Of a DNA stretch of 64,000 bases, positions 8,717 through 17,476 are shown one piece after another. Under the pieces are notes generated by a model. That model made no database searches. It saw only the letters and a list, made by a program, of their open reading frames with translations, and was not told where the DNA came from. Source of the stretch: Comamonadaceae bacterium ALPHA2B. Its GTDB lineage: Bacteria; Pseudomonadota; Gammaproteobacteria; Burkholderiales; Burkholderiaceae_C. The DNA is taken from NCBI GenBank assembly GCA_005503065.1, contig SCOE01000003.1, positions 1-64,000 of the forward strand, given 5' to 3'. The position numbers and the translations under genes were made by a program. The number at the start of each line of letters is the position of its first letter. The first letter of the stretch is position 1.

Positions 8717-9598
8717 TTACATCCAGTAGACGAGGACATACAAGCCCAGCCACACCACGTCGACGAAGTGCCAGTACCAGGCCGCCCCCTCGAAGCCGAA
8801 GTGGCGCTCGGGCGTGAAGTGACCCTTCATCAGCCGCAGCGTAATGAACAGCAGCATCAGCATGCCCACGAACACGTGCAGGCCGTGGAAGCCCGTGAGC
8901 ATGAAGAAGGTGGAGCCGTAGGTGCCGGAGCTGAGCTTGAGGTTCAGCTCGGTGTAGAGGTGGTGGTACTCGTAGATCTGCACGCCGAGGAAGACCACGC
9001 CCAGCAGCACCGTGAGCCACATGAAGCGGATGCACTGGGCGCGGTGGTCGGCGCGCAGCGCATGGTGCGCGATGGTGAGCGTCACGCCCGAGGTCAGCAG
9101 CAGCGCGGTATTGATGGTCGGCAGCCAGAAGGGGCCGACGGTCTGGAAGGGCTCGACGATGCCGGCGGGCGAACCGGTCGCACCGGCCTGCATGCTGGGC
9201 CACACGGCCTTGAAGTCGGGCCAGAGCAGCGCATTGTCCAGGCTGCCGAGGTTGGGCAGCGCATGCGTGCGGGCCCACCACAGGGCGGTGAAGAACGCGC
9301 CGAAGAACATCACCTCCGAGAAGATGAACCAGCTCATGCTCCAGCGGAACGAGAGGTCGATCTTGTGGCCGTAGCGGCCGCTCTCGCTCTCGCGCACGGC
9401 CTCGCCGAACCACTGGTACAGCACCATCCACCACCACAGCAGGCCGAAGCCCAGCGAATAGGCGCCCCAGGTGTGGCCATTGATCCACTGCCCGGCACCG
9501 AGGATGACGAAGAACAGGCCGATGGCCGCCATCACCGGGTGCCGCGAAGGCCCGGGCACGAAGTAGTAAGGCGTGGCGCCGTGGGTGGTCGAACTCAT
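8717..9598 (-). CDS. ctaE: Cytochrome c oxidase subunit III
   Basis: A 293-residue seven-helix core subunit of the aa3 oxidase. Typical blocks are PYYFVPGPSRHPV, WWWMVLYQWFGEAVRES, SEVMFFGAFFTALWW, and the C-terminal GFHGLHVFVGM and HFGFEGAAWYWHFVDVVWL. The ATG at 9598 (MSSTTHG) is chosen because CAGGAG lies upstream; a TTG further out lacks one. It is the last gene of the run ctaC-ctaD-(36 aa)-ctaG-DUF2970-ctaE and is followed by the terminator at 8671. Confidence 0.97.
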   Translation of the reverse strand: MSSTTHGATPYYFVPGPSRHPVMAAIGLFFVILGAGQWINGHTWGAYSLGFGLLWWWMVLYQWFGEAVRESESGRYGHKIDLSFRWSMSWFIFSEVMFFGAFFTALWWARTHALPNLGSLDNALLWPDFKAVWPSMQAGATGSPAGIVEPFQTVGPFWLPTINTALLLTSGVTLTIAHHALRADHRAQCIRFMWLTVLLGVVFLGVQIYEYHHLYTELNLKLSSGTYGSTFFMLTGFHGLHVFVGMLMLLFITLRLMKGHFTPERHFGFEGAAWYWHFVDVVWLGLYVLVYWM

Positions 9599-9662
9599 TT
9601 CAGCTCCTGGGCTTTCTCTTCTCTTCTGACTCAATCAAACCATTGCGGACACGTGCACCGGC

Positions 9663-9875
9663 TCAGGCCACGGCGAACTTGACCAGCGCGACCAGCACCC
9701 CGATGAAGACCAGCACCGCGACGAAGCCCACGGCCACGATGTGCAGGGGCGACAGGCTCGCGATGTCCTTCTGGTATTCGCTGTTCTTGCGCACGCCGAA
9801 GAAGCCCCAGGCCACCGCCTTCACGGTGCGCCACAGGGAAGCCTTCTTGTCCGGGCTGCCGTCGACCTGCGTCAT
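9663..9875 (-). CDS. DUF2970 small membrane protein
   Basis: A 70-residue protein with an N-terminal cytosolic part (LWRTVKAVAWGFFGVRKNSEYQ, the DUF2970 signature) and one C-terminal transmembrane helix (about residues 47-68). It starts at ATG 9875 in an ATGA overlap with the ctaG stop, so it is translationally coupled to a copper-insertion factor. Placement inside the oxidase operon suggests an assembly or stability role, which is inference. Confidence 0.85.
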   Translation of the reverse strand: MTQVDGSPDKKASLWRTVKAVAWGFFGVRKNSEYQKDIASLSPLHIVAVGFVAVLVFIGVLVALVKFAVA

Positions 9876-10489
9876 GAGCGCGGCTCCGCGGGCAGTTGCG
9901 TGGCGCCGGCGGTCGGCGCCGCGGGGGTCTTGCCGCCCACTTCGAAGAAGGTGTACGACAGCGTGATCGTCTTCACGTCCTTGGAAATCTTGGGGTCGAT
10001 CACGAAGGCGACCGGCCACTGCTTCTTCTCCCCGGCGTCCAGCGTGTACTGGTTGAAGCAGAAGCACTCGAGCTTGTTGAAGTACGGTGCCGCCTGCTGC
10101 GGGGCGTAGCTCGGGATCGCCTGCGCGGCCATGCGCCGGTTCTGGGTGTTCTGGAACTCGTACATCACGGTGTGCAGTTCACCGGGATGCACCTGCATCG
10201 AGCGCTGGGCCGGAGCGAACTCCCACAGGCCGCGCGCATTGGCATCGAACTCCACCGTGATCGTCCGCGAGGTGTCGACCTGCGTGTTCGCCGGCAGCTT
10301 GACCTGCGCGCCGCCCTTGGCACCGCCGGGCACCTCGAGCTCGGAACGGGCCAGCACGTTGATGCCGGTCACCTCGCAGATCGCGCGGTACAGCGGGACC
10401 AGCGCGTAGCCGAAAGCGAACATGCCCGCCGCCACGACGGCCAGCTTGCCGACCATGCGGACGTTGGCGCGGCGCAGGCGGGAGACCAT
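9872..10489 (-). CDS. ctaG: Cytochrome c oxidase assembly protein CtaG/Cox11
   Basis: A 205-residue single-pass protein delivering copper to the CuB site of subunit I. The transmembrane helix is at about residues 13-33, followed by a periplasmic immunoglobulin-like domain. The copper-binding CFCF motif is present in KLECFCFNQYTL (Cys142 and Cys144), and Cys38 after the helix is also conserved in Cox11. The start codon overlaps the stop of the 36-aa assembly protein by one base (TGATG); the stop overlaps the DUF2970 start. Confidence 0.96.
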   Translation of the reverse strand: MVSRLRRANVRMVGKLAVVAAGMFAFGYALVPLYRAICEVTGINVLARSELEVPGGAKGGAQVKLPANTQVDTSRTITVEFDANARGLWEFAPAQRSMQVHPGELHTVMYEFQNTQNRRMAAQAIPSYAPQQAAPYFNKLECFCFNQYTLDAGEKKQWPVAFVIDPKISKDVKTITLSYTFFEVGGKTPAAPTAGATQLPAEPRS

Positions 10490-10599
10490 CAGTGCCCCAC
10501 CCAGACCATGCGAACGATGAAACCGATGAAGAACATCAGCGCGATGGAGGCCAGCGTGAGCCCCATGCGGCGGTTGTTCCTCTTCTGCTCGGGCGTCAT
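10489..10599 (-). CDS. Cytochrome oxidase small assembly protein (36 aa)
   Basis: A 36-residue gene starting MTPEQKRNNRRMG and continuing as a single transmembrane helix (about residues 13-32) ending RMVWVGH. It matches the short cytochrome oxidase assembly protein found between subunit I and CtaG in betaproteobacteria. The stop TGA shares its last base with the ctaG ATG, and the start lies 19 bases after the ctaD stop. It is small enough to be missed by default gene calling. Confidence 0.85.
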   Translation of the reverse strand: MTPEQKRNNRRMGLTLASIALMFFIGFIVRMVWVGH

Positions 10600-10618
10600 G
10601 GACGTCTCGTTGTCCGGA

Positions 10619-12253
10619 TCAGCCGATCACCTTGGTGGCGGTCGCGTCGAGCTTGGGCGGGTTCTCGAAGGTGTGGAAGGGCGCCGGCGACGGCACTTCC
10701 CATTCCAGGCCCTCGGCCGCTTCCCAGGGCTTCTGCGGAGCGGGTTCGCCCTTGCCGCGCATCGTGGGCAGCACGACGAACAGGAAGAAGTACACCTGCG
10801 CGAGGCCGAAGCCAAAGGCACCCACGGTGGCGATGGCGTTGAAGTCGGCGAACTGCATGGGGTAGTCGGCATAGCGACGCGGCATGCCGGCCAGTCCCAG
10901 GAAGTGCATCGGGAAGAAGGTGATGTTGAAGGAGATCAGCGACCACCAGAAGTGGATCTTGCCGCGCGTCTCGTTGTACATCACGCCCGTCCACTTGGGC
11001 GCCCAGTAGTAGTAGCCCGCGAACATGGCGTAGAGCGAGCCGGCCACCAGCACGTAGTGGAAGTGGGCCACCACGTAATAGGTGTCCTGCAGCTGGATGT
11101 CGATCGGCGCCACGGCCAGGATCAGGCCGGTGAAGCCGCCCATCGTGAACACGAAGATGAAGCCGACGGCGAACAGCATCGGCGTCTCGAAGGTCATCGA
11201 GCCCTGCCACATGGTCGCGATCCAGTTGAAGATCTTCACGGCCGTGGGCACCGCGATCAGCATGGTCGCGTACATGAAGAAGAGCTGGCCCGTCACCGGC
11301 ATGCCGGTGGTGAACATGTGGTGCGCCCAGACGATGAAGCTCAGGATGGCGATGGAGCTGGTGGCGTACACCATCGAGGCGTAGCCGAAGAGCTTCTTGC
11401 GCGCGAAGGCCGGCACGATCTGGCTGATGATGCCGAAAGCCGGCAAGATCATGATGTAGACCTCGGGGTGGCCGAAGAACCAGAAGATGTGCTGGTACAT
11501 CACCGGGTCGCCGCCGCCGGCGGGGTTGAAGAAGCTGGTGCCGAAGTGGCGGTCGGTCAGCGTCATGGTGATCGCGCCGGCCAGCACGGGCATCACGGCG
11601 ATCAGCAGGTAGGCGGTGATGAGCCAGGTCCAGCAGAACATCGGCATCTTCATCAGCGTCATGCCCGGCGCGCGCATGTTGAGGATGGTGACGATGATGT
11701 TGATCGAGCCCATGATCGAGCTCGCGCCCAGGATGTGCATCGCGAAGATGCCGGCGTCCATCGAGGGGCCCATCTGCAGCGTGAGCGGTGCGTAGAGCGT
11801 CCAGCCCGCAGCGGGCGCGCCGCCGGGCATGAAGAACGAGCCCACGAGCATGAGGGCCGCGGGGATCATCAGCCAGAAGCTGAAGTTGTTCATCCGCGCG
11901 AAGGCCATGTCCGAGGCACCGATCTGCAGCGGGATCATCCAATTCGCGAAGCCCACGAAGGCCGGCATGATGGCGCCGAACACCATGATCAGGCCGTGCA
12001 TGGTCGTGAACTGGTTGAACAGCTCCGGGTTCACCAGCTGGAGGCCGGGCTGGAACAGCTCGGCGCGGATCAGCAGGGCCAGCACGCCGCCCACCATGAG
12101 CATGGTGAACGAGAACAGCAGGTACAGCGTGCCGATGTCCTTGTGGTTGGTCGCGAACACCCAGCGGCGCCAGCCGTGCGGATGGTCGTGGTGCTCGTCG
12201 TGGACGTGGTCGCCGTGGCCGGCGTGGCCGTGGGGATCGAGGACTGCGCTCAT
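10619..12253 (-). CDS. ctaD: Cytochrome c oxidase subunit I (aa3 type)
   Basis: The 544-residue catalytic subunit holding heme a and the heme a3-CuB centre, with twelve transmembrane segments. Visible hallmarks are [15 protein letters not shown], the D-channel region [20 protein letters not shown] plus NNFSFW, and GHPEVY (CuB His, channel Glu and cross-linked Tyr). [10 protein letters not shown] holds two CuB histidines, and VAHFHYVL holds the heme a and a3 ligands. The N-terminus has a His-rich cytosolic stretch ([20 protein letters not shown]), common in this group. It is 40 bases downstream of ctaC. Confidence 0.98.
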   Translation of the reverse strand: MSAVLDPHGHAGHGDHVHDEHHDHPHGWRRWVFATNHKDIGTLYLLFSFTMLMVGGVLALLIRAELFQPGLQLVNPELFNQFTTMHGLIMVFGAIMPAFVGFANWMIPLQIGASDMAFARMNNFSFWLMIPAALMLVGSFFMPGGAPAAGWTLYAPLTLQMGPSMDAGIFAMHILGASSIMGSINIIVTILNMRAPGMTLMKMPMFCWTWLITAYLLIAVMPVLAGAITMTLTDRHFGTSFFNPAGGGDPVMYQHIFWFFGHPEVYIMILPAFGIISQIVPAFARKKLFGYASMVYATSSIAILSFIVWAHHMFTTGMPVTGQLFFMYATMLIAVPTAVKIFNWIATMWQGSMTFETPMLFAVGFIFVFTMGGFTGLILAVAPIDIQLQDTYYVVAHFHYVLVAGSLYAMFAGYYYWAPKWTGVMYNETRGKIHFWWSLISFNITFFPMHFLGLAGMPRRYADYPMQFADFNAIATVGAFGFGLAQVYFFLFVVLPTMRGKGEPAPQKPWEAAEGLEWEVPSPAPFHTFENPPKLDATATKVIG

Positions 12254-12292
12254 GGGGACTGTCTTCCTTGGCTATTCGTCGTCGGCGGCGGC

Positions 12293-13462
12293 TTACTTGC
12301 CGCGCTGGGCCAGCACTTCGGCGGGCTGGACGATCTGGCCGGTCTTGTTCGACCAGCTGTTCTTGGTGTAGCTGGCCACGGCGGCAAGGTCGGTGTCGCT
12401 CAGCTGCTTCCAGGACGGCATCGCACCGTTGTTCTGGCCGTTGAGCAGCACGTGGATCTGCTTGGCATGGTCGGTGTCGAGCACCACGGGCGAGCCGTCG
12501 AGCGGCTTGATCGGGCCGCCGCCCTTGCCATTGGCCTGGTGGCAGGCCGCGCAGTTGGCGGCGTAGACCTTCTCGCCGCGTGCCAGGATGTCCGGCAGCG
12601 TCCAGACCTTGGTCGGGTCGTCGAGCTTGGCCGCGGCCTCCTTCTTCTTGGTGTCGACCCAGACCTTGTAGTCGGCGGCCGAGACCACCTTCACGTGGAT
12701 CGGCATGTAGGCGTGTTCCTTGCCGCACAGCTCCTGGCACTGGCCGTAGTAGTCGCCGACCTTCTCGGCGCGGAACCAGGTGTCGCGCACGAAGCCGGGG
12801 ATCGCGTCCTGCTTGATGCCGAACTGCGGCACGGCGAAGGCGTGGATCACGTCGTTGGCCGTGGTGATGATGCGGATCTTCTGCTTCTCGGGCACGACCA
12901 GCGGGTTGTCGACCTTGAGCAGGTAGTCGGCGGGCACGTCGCCCTTGGCGCCGGCATCGGACAGGGCGCGGTGCGAGCTGTCCAGCGTGGAGATGAAGGA
13001 CAGGCCCTCGCCCTCGCCCTTGATGTAGTCGTAGCCCCACTTCCACTGGTAGCCGGTCACCTTGATCGTGAGGTCGGCGTTGGTGGTGTCCTTCTGGGCC
13101 ACCAGCACCTTGGTGGCGGGCAGGGCCATGAGGATCACGATGATGAAGGGCACGATGGTCCAGATGACTTCGACCACCACCGATTCGTGGAAGTTGGCGG
13201 CCTTGTGGCCCACCGACTTGCGGTGCTTCCAGATCGAATAGAACATCACCGCGAACACGGCGACGAAGATGACGCTGCACAGCACCAGCAGGGCGTTGTG
13301 CAGGAAGTGCTGCTCTTCGGAGATCTTGGTCACGCCCACCGGAAGGTTGAGCTGACGCACGGCCGGGCCGCCGGGCAGGTCGTTCACCGCATGTGCCGCA
13401 CTGCTGAACGCTGCGCCGGCCACCAGCAGAAGCGCTGCCGGTTGGGTCCAAATGCTCTTCAT
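12293..13462 (-). CDS. ctaC: Cytochrome c oxidase subunit II with fused cytochrome c domain
   Basis: A 389-residue caa3-type subunit II. A signal peptide ends near residue 25 (AAHA), and two transmembrane helices follow (about 55-78 and 95-115). The CuA domain has His207 (DVIHAFAVPQFG), Cys242, Cys246, His250 and Met253 in CQELCGKEHAYM. The C-terminal domain carries heme c (CAACH, Cys304, Cys307, His308) with a later Met in NGAMPSW. ATG 13462 (MKSIWTQ) gives the normal signal peptide; a Met ten codons upstream would lengthen it. First gene of the oxidase operon. Confidence 0.96.
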   Translation of the reverse strand: MKSIWTQPAALLLVAGAAFSSAAHAVNDLPGGPAVRQLNLPVGVTKISEEQHFLHNALLVLCSVIFVAVFAVMFYSIWKHRKSVGHKAANFHESVVVEVIWTIVPFIIVILMALPATKVLVAQKDTTNADLTIKVTGYQWKWGYDYIKGEGEGLSFISTLDSSHRALSDAGAKGDVPADYLLKVDNPLVVPEKQKIRIITTANDVIHAFAVPQFGIKQDAIPGFVRDTWFRAEKVGDYYGQCQELCGKEHAYMPIHVKVVSAADYKVWVDTKKKEAAAKLDDPTKVWTLPDILARGEKVYAANCAACHQANGKGGGPIKPLDGSPVVLDTDHAKQIHVLLNGQNNGAMPSWKQLSDTDLAAVASYTKNSWSNKTGQIVQPAEVLAQRGK

Positions 13463-13528
13463 CGTGTTCACTTCTTCAAGGCTTCCAATCAATCCACCGG
13501 CTCCGCCGCTCGCCGGCCCGCGGGCGCT

Positions 13529-14005
13529 TCACGCGCCGCGCAGGGCCATGCGAATCTCCCTCGCCAGCGCAGCACGCAATTCGGGGCGCACGTAGCGCCC
13601 CACCCGCACCGACCGCCCCTGGCCCGAGACCTCGATCAGCGAACGGTCGCTGGCCTGAGGTTCCACCCGGACCTGGTGCTGCAGGAATTCGGCGCGCTCC
13701 ACGGTCCCGCCGTTCTCGAGCTCGACGACCAGGCGTCCCTGCTCGAGGGCGATGCGTTCGCCGTCCGTGGCGTGGCGCGCGTAAAGGATGAAGGCCAGCC
13801 CGACCGCAGCCAGTTCGAGCCAGGCGAAAGGAAGCACGAGGCGGGCGCCATGCACCCAGAAGACCAGCCCGATGCCCATCGACACCACGCACAGCGACGC
13901 GTACAGCCAGCCCAGCTGGCTCGGCGTGATCGAGCAGTTGCGCCTCAGGAACCAGTGGACGTTCTGGCCCGAGACGGTGGCGAAGCGAAACACGGAATTC
14001 GGCAC
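13529..14005 (-). CDS. DUF2244 membrane protein
   Basis: A 158-residue protein of the DUF2244 family. The conserved N-terminal block WFLRRNCSITPSQLGWLYASLC leads into two transmembrane helices (about residues 35-52 and 57-75). A cytosolic or periplasmic domain follows, containing RHATDGERIALEQGRLVVE and the family ending VRVGRYVRPELRAALAREIR. No ATG precedes the conserved block, so GTG 14005 is used and is uncertain. It lies upstream of ctaC on the same strand, 66 bases away, as in many Comamonadaceae. Function unknown. Confidence 0.8.
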   Translation of the reverse strand: MPNSVFRFATVSGQNVHWFLRRNCSITPSQLGWLYASLCVVSMGIGLVFWVHGARLVLPFAWLELAAVGLAFILYARHATDGERIALEQGRLVVELENGGTVERAEFLQHQVRVEPQASDRSLIEVSGQGRSVRVGRYVRPELRAALAREIRMALRGA

Positions 14006-14241
14006 GTGCGAGTTCAGCAGATCGGGTGGTGCGCCAAGCCGGGCCGGACGGGAATCCGGGGACTTTGGTCAGGGGACCATCCCCCGAGGTTCACGCAACG
14101 AAGGATTGTAGCGCGGGCATCCTGCGATCCCGGCGCCCGCGCACCGCTGCGGGGCACGTGTGAGTCCGCTGCGCGACGCCCTGCGCGAAGCGATGCGGCG
14201 ACTCTCGGGGATTACCCTGTGCTGCCCCGACCGCGAGGGAG

Positions 14242-15156
14242 TCAACCGGGCCGGCCGCGGCCCAGCATCGCCTTCATGTCGCGCAGCGAGACCGCGCTCT
14301 CGCTCGCCACCGACACCCGGGCGGCCGGCCGGAAGGCGTGGCCGTAGATGACCTCGAAGGTCAGTGCGATGCGACCGTCGTGCTCGCCCGGAACGGCGAG
14401 GCCGCCCAGCGCCTCCATCAGCGCACCCTTCCAGCCGCGGCCGCGCAGCGCGGGGAACCGCGCCGGGTGCAGGTTGCGGCCCAGGGTGCGCAGTTCCGCC
14501 AGCGCGGCCTCGGGCGAGCCCCAGGTGAGCACGATGCGCTCCATGTCCATCACCGGCTCGGCGAAACCCGCGTGGACCAGCATGTCGCCCCAATCGTGCA
14601 TGTCGGTGAAGTCGTGGCCGGCGGGCTCACCGCCCAGGCGGGCGTGCACGGCGCGCAGCTCGCGCACTGTGTCGGGCCCGAGGCAGGAGAACATCAGGAA
14701 GCCGTCCACCGCGACCTGCCGGTGCCACCGGCCGATGAGCTCCTCGGGGTCGGCCGCCGTGTGCAGCGCCATGTTGGCCCAGAGCAGGTCGACGCCACCC
14801 TCGGGCAGCGGCTCGAACAGGTGCGTGCGGCCGCCGCGCCAGCGCTTCGCGCTCCACCAGGGCGCCGCCAGCGCCTGCGCCGTGGCCGGTCGCAGTGCCG
14901 GTTCGGGCTCGACGACCCAGCACTGCGCGTCGGGATAGCGCTGGGCGACCAATGCATGCGCCTCCAGCCCGCCGCGAAGCGGCGACCAGTCGGCCCATTG
15001 GCGCGGCCGCGCCTTGATCCATTGCAGCCGGTCTTCCATGCGCCGACCGACCTCCTCGTGCAGCCAGGGCGAGCCCTCGGCCGGCACGCGACGGGCCCAG
15101 CGCAGCGCGGCCACGGGGTCGATGGTCGGCGGGCGCCGGTGGGATTCGGTGGACAT
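14242..15156 (-). CDS. BioC-like SAM-dependent methyltransferase
   Basis: A 304-residue class I methyltransferase resembling BioC, the malonyl-ACP O-methyltransferase that starts the biotin pimelate moiety. The family-specific run FLMFSCLGPDTVRELRAV, then FTDMHDWGDMLVHAGFAEPVMDMERI, is present, and VDLLWANMALH matches motif post-I. The glycine-rich motif I is not obvious: the expected hh.hG.G stretch is replaced around WADWSPLRGGLEAHALV. No other bio gene is nearby; the divergent neighbour is comF. BioC activity is plausible but the weak motif I leaves it open. Confidence 0.75.
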   Translation of the reverse strand: MSTESHRRPPTIDPVAALRWARRVPAEGSPWLHEEVGRRMEDRLQWIKARPRQWADWSPLRGGLEAHALVAQRYPDAQCWVVEPEPALRPATAQALAAPWWSAKRWRGGRTHLFEPLPEGGVDLLWANMALHTAADPEELIGRWHRQVAVDGFLMFSCLGPDTVRELRAVHARLGGEPAGHDFTDMHDWGDMLVHAGFAEPVMDMERIVLTWGSPEAALAELRTLGRNLHPARFPALRGRGWKGALMEALGGLAVPGEHDGRIALTFEVIYGHAFRPAARVSVASESAVSLRDMKAMLGRGRPG

Positions 15157-15238
15157 GGAGCGAAAAGGTCACGAACGCCGGTCAAAACCCATGGACGGGG
15201 GAGCGCGGCGCCGCGAAAGCGCGCCAGTATAGGAAGCC

Positions 15239-15952
15239 ATGCACGCCCTTTCTCCCGCACGGCTGTTCCGGCACTGGCTCGGCGGCTTGCCCAGCCAGTG
15301 CGCCGCCTGCCACGCCTGGCCCGCCCGCACCCTGTGCGATGCCTGCGTGGCCCGATTCGCCCAGCCGGCGGCGCGCTGCCGCACCTGCGCGCTGCGCGTG
15401 CCGGCAGGCGTGACGCAGTGCGGCGCGTGCCTGCGCCACCCGCCGCCGCTGGACAGCTGCCTGGCCGCCTGCGACTACGCCTGGCCCTGGACCGACTGCA
15501 TCGCCCGCTTCAAGTTCCAGGGCGAGGCCGGCTGGGCCGCACCGCTGGCGACGCTGATGCGCGCCACGCCCTGGGCCGAGCCCGCCCTGGAGGCCGCCGA
15601 CTGGGTCCTGCCCATGCCGCTCCACGTCCAGCGCCTGCGCGAGCGCGGCTTCAACCAGGCCCTGGAACTCGCCCGCCGGCTGGCGCCCGGGCGCTGCGAC
15701 CCCGCCCTGCTCCTGCGCCTGCGCGACACCCCGTCGCAGGCCGGCCTGCCGCGGGCACAGCGCCTGCGCAACCTGCGCGGCGCCTTCGCCCTCGAGCCGC
15801 TGCGCCGGGCCGAGTTCGACGGGCGCCGCGTGCTGCTGGTCGACGACGTGATGACCACCGGCGCCTCGCTTGCCGCCGCCGCGCAGGTGCTGCGCGAGGC
15901 CGGCGCGCGGCACGTCGACGCCCTGGTGCTGGCGCGCACGCCGGCGCCGTGA
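15239..15952 (+). CDS. comF: ComF family phosphoribosyltransferase-like protein
   Basis: A 237-residue ComF homologue, the cytosolic competence or DNA-uptake accessory protein. The N-terminal zinc finger has paired cysteines (CAACHAW, CDACVARF, CRTC, CGAC between residues 21 and 64). The C-terminal phosphoribosyltransferase fold has the PRPP-binding motif VLLVDDVMTTGAS near residue 200 and the ERGFNQALELAR block. It diverges from the BioC-like gene and is followed by trmL 55 bases downstream. Confidence 0.92.
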   Translation: MHALSPARLFRHWLGGLPSQCAACHAWPARTLCDACVARFAQPAARCRTCALRVPAGVTQCGACLRHPPPLDSCLAACDYAWPWTDCIARFKFQGEAGWAAPLATLMRATPWAEPALEAADWVLPMPLHVQRLRERGFNQALELARRLAPGRCDPALLLRLRDTPSQAGLPRAQRLRNLRGAFALEPLRRAEFDGRRVLLVDDVMTTGASLAAAAQVLREAGARHVDALVLARTPAP

Positions 15953-16007
15953 CGGCTCGACCGGCAGGGGCGGCTATCCTTCGCGCCCCACCCTCCCGCA
16001 CCCATTC

Positions 16008-16487
16008 ATGTTCCACATCGTCCTGGTGGAGCCCGAGATCCCGCCCAACACCGGCAACGTGATCCGGCTCGCCGCCAACACCGGCTGCGACCTGCACCTG
16101 GTCGAGCCCCTGGGCTTCTCGATGGACGACCGCCTGCTGCGCCGTGCCGGGCTCGACTACCACGAGTACGCCGAGGTGCGCCGCCATGCGGACTGGGACG
16201 CCTTCCTCGCCGCCTGCCGGCCCGATCCGGCCCGGCTCTTCGGCCTGAGCACGCGCGGCACCGGAAGCGTGCACGACATGGCCTTCCGACCTGGCGACTG
16301 GCTGGTCTTCGGCGCCGAGACACGCGGTCTCGCCCCCGAGCTGCGCGAGCGCTTCCCCCCAACCCAGCTGCTGCGCCTGCCGATGCGGCCGGGCCAGCGC
16401 AGCCTGAACCTGTCGAACGCCGTCGCGGTCACGGTGTTCGAGGCCTGGCGGCAGAACGGCTTCGGCGACTCGCTATCGAATTCATAG
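16008..16487 (+). CDS. trmL: tRNA (cytidine/uridine-2'-O-)-methyltransferase TrmL
   Basis: A 159-residue SPOUT methyltransferase for the wobble ribose of tRNA-Leu. It begins MFHIVLVEPEIPPNTGNVIRLAANTGC, then has LVFGAETRGL, and ends with the trefoil-knot SAM site LPMRPGQRSLNLSNAVAVTVFEAWRQ. ATG 16008 matches the family start exactly. Its last codons and TAG stop lie inside a GCTAT-N7-ATAGC repeat, so the C-terminal DSLSNS is repeat-derived. Confidence 0.95.
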   Translation: MFHIVLVEPEIPPNTGNVIRLAANTGCDLHLVEPLGFSMDDRLLRRAGLDYHEYAEVRRHADWDAFLAACRPDPARLFGLSTRGTGSVHDMAFRPGDWLVFGAETRGLAPELRERFPPTQLLRLPMRPGQRSLNLSNAVAVTVFEAWRQNGFGDSLSNS

Positions 16488-16528
16488 CATCCTGCACAGG
16501 CAGGGCGGGCGCTGCAGCCCGATTCGGC
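16472..16528 (+). repeat. GCTAT-N7-ATAGC intergenic repeat, copy 2
   Basis: The 17-bp palindrome GCTATCGAATTCATAGC (16472-16488) is followed by a GC-rich stretch and the CCGATTCGGC tail seen in the full-length copies. The palindrome codes for the last codons and stop of trmL. Confidence 0.8.
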
Positions 16529-16635
16529 TTGAAAACCGGTCGCTCGCTGAATCCGCACCGGCGCCCGGGCCGTATGGACAGGGGTGGCGCGCTGCGCGCC
16601 ACGACACCCTTCGTCCACCCTCACAGGAGTCCGCC

Positions 16636-16923
16636 ATGAAGCGCACGTCACTCAGCCTCGCCGCCCTCGCCCTCGTCGCCGCCACTGGCGCCCAGGCCTT
16701 CCAGGGCGAACAGAGCCCCAACCCGCCCGCGCCCTTCCAGTCGACGCTCTCGCGCGCCGAGGTGCAGGCCCAGGCGCGCCAGGCGCAGCCGATCGGCAAT
16801 GGCGGCACCGGTGTCCAGCGCCCGACCGCCGGCAACGTCGACCGCGAGGCCGTGCGCGCCGGCGCGGTGGCCGCAGCCCGCCGCGGCTCGGCCAGCTACG
16901 GCACCATCGGCATGCCGATGTGA
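16636..16923 (+). CDS. Small secreted DUF4148 protein
   Basis: A 95-residue protein with a clear Sec signal peptide (residues 1-21, cleavage after AQA) and a short polar, Ala/Gln/Arg-rich mature part containing TLSRAEVQAQARQAQ. This matches the DUF4148 family of small periplasmic proteins expanded in Burkholderiales. AGGAG lies nine bases before ATG 16636. A paralogue with the same TLSRA-EVQA core lies at 39923. Function unknown; it appears to be a single gene. Confidence 0.85.
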   Translation: MKRTSLSLAALALVAATGAQAFQGEQSPNPPAPFQSTLSRAEVQAQARQAQPIGNGGTGVQRPTAGNVDREAVRAGAVAAARRGSASYGTIGMPM

Positions 16924-16942
16924 GCCGGCGCGGCGCCGGTCC

Positions 16943-17404
16943 TCACGGGTAGCGGCGCACCACCGATTCGGCCACGCAGGCCGGCTTGGTCGCGCCCTCG
17001 AGCTCGATGGTGGTTTCCCACACCATCTGCATGCCGCCGCCGTCGATGGGCTCGCTCGACAGCAGCTTCATGTGGCCGCGCAGCCGGCTGCCCACCGGCA
17101 CCGGCGACATGAAGCGCACGCGGTTGAGGCCGTAGTTCACGCCCATGCGCGACTCGACCACCTCGATGCCGGCCTCGAAGATCTTCGGCAGCAGCGACAG
17201 CGTGAGGAAGCCGTGCGCGATCGGCGCGCCGAAGGGCCCGGCCTTGGCCCGCTCGACGTCCACGTGGATCCACTGGTGGTCGCCCGTGGCCTCGGCGAAC
17301 TGGTTCACCTGCGCCTGCGTCACGGTGATCCAGTCGCTGGTCGCCACCTGCTGGCCGACGCAGGCGGCCAGGTCCTGAAGGGTCTGGAAGGTCTTCTTCG
17401 TCAT
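16943..17404 (-). CDS. MaoC-like (R)-hydratase / dehydratase
   Basis: A 153-residue single hot-dog domain protein. The hydratase-2 signature is present: FAEATGDHQWIHVDVERA with the Asp-His catalytic pair, then GAPIAHGFLTLSLLP. ATG 17404 (MTKKTFQTLQDL) matches related proteins; an ATG nine bases earlier is possible. Convergent with the DUF4148 gene. It probably hydrates enoyl-CoAs, but the substrate cannot be read from the sequence. Confidence 0.88.
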   Translation of the reverse strand: MTKKTFQTLQDLAACVGQQVATSDWITVTQAQVNQFAEATGDHQWIHVDVERAKAGPFGAPIAHGFLTLSLLPKIFEAGIEVVESRMGVNYGLNRVRFMSPVPVGSRLRGHMKLLSSEPIDGGGMQMVWETTIELEGATKPACVAESVVRRYP

Positions 17405-17476
17405 GCGGCGCATTCTGGCGCCGGCGGTGCAGGCCGCGATGTCGGCGCCGCGACAAAGCCGGCTCAGGGATTCACC

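Noticed and set aside
10596-13451. A 951-codon minus-strand frame overlapping ctaD and ctaC
   Set aside because: It lies in a different frame from both subunits and shows no oxidase motif.
14006-14241. A short gene or RNA between DUF2244 and the BioC-like gene
   Set aside because: No frame with a ribosome-binding site and no stable terminator-like or riboswitch-like structure was found in these 236 bases.
9896-14347. A 1483-codon open frame on the plus strand across the oxidase operon
   Set aside because: It is antisense to ctaG, ctaD, ctaC and DUF2244, has His/Arg/Gly-rich composition typical of GC-rich shadow frames, and no recognisable domain.
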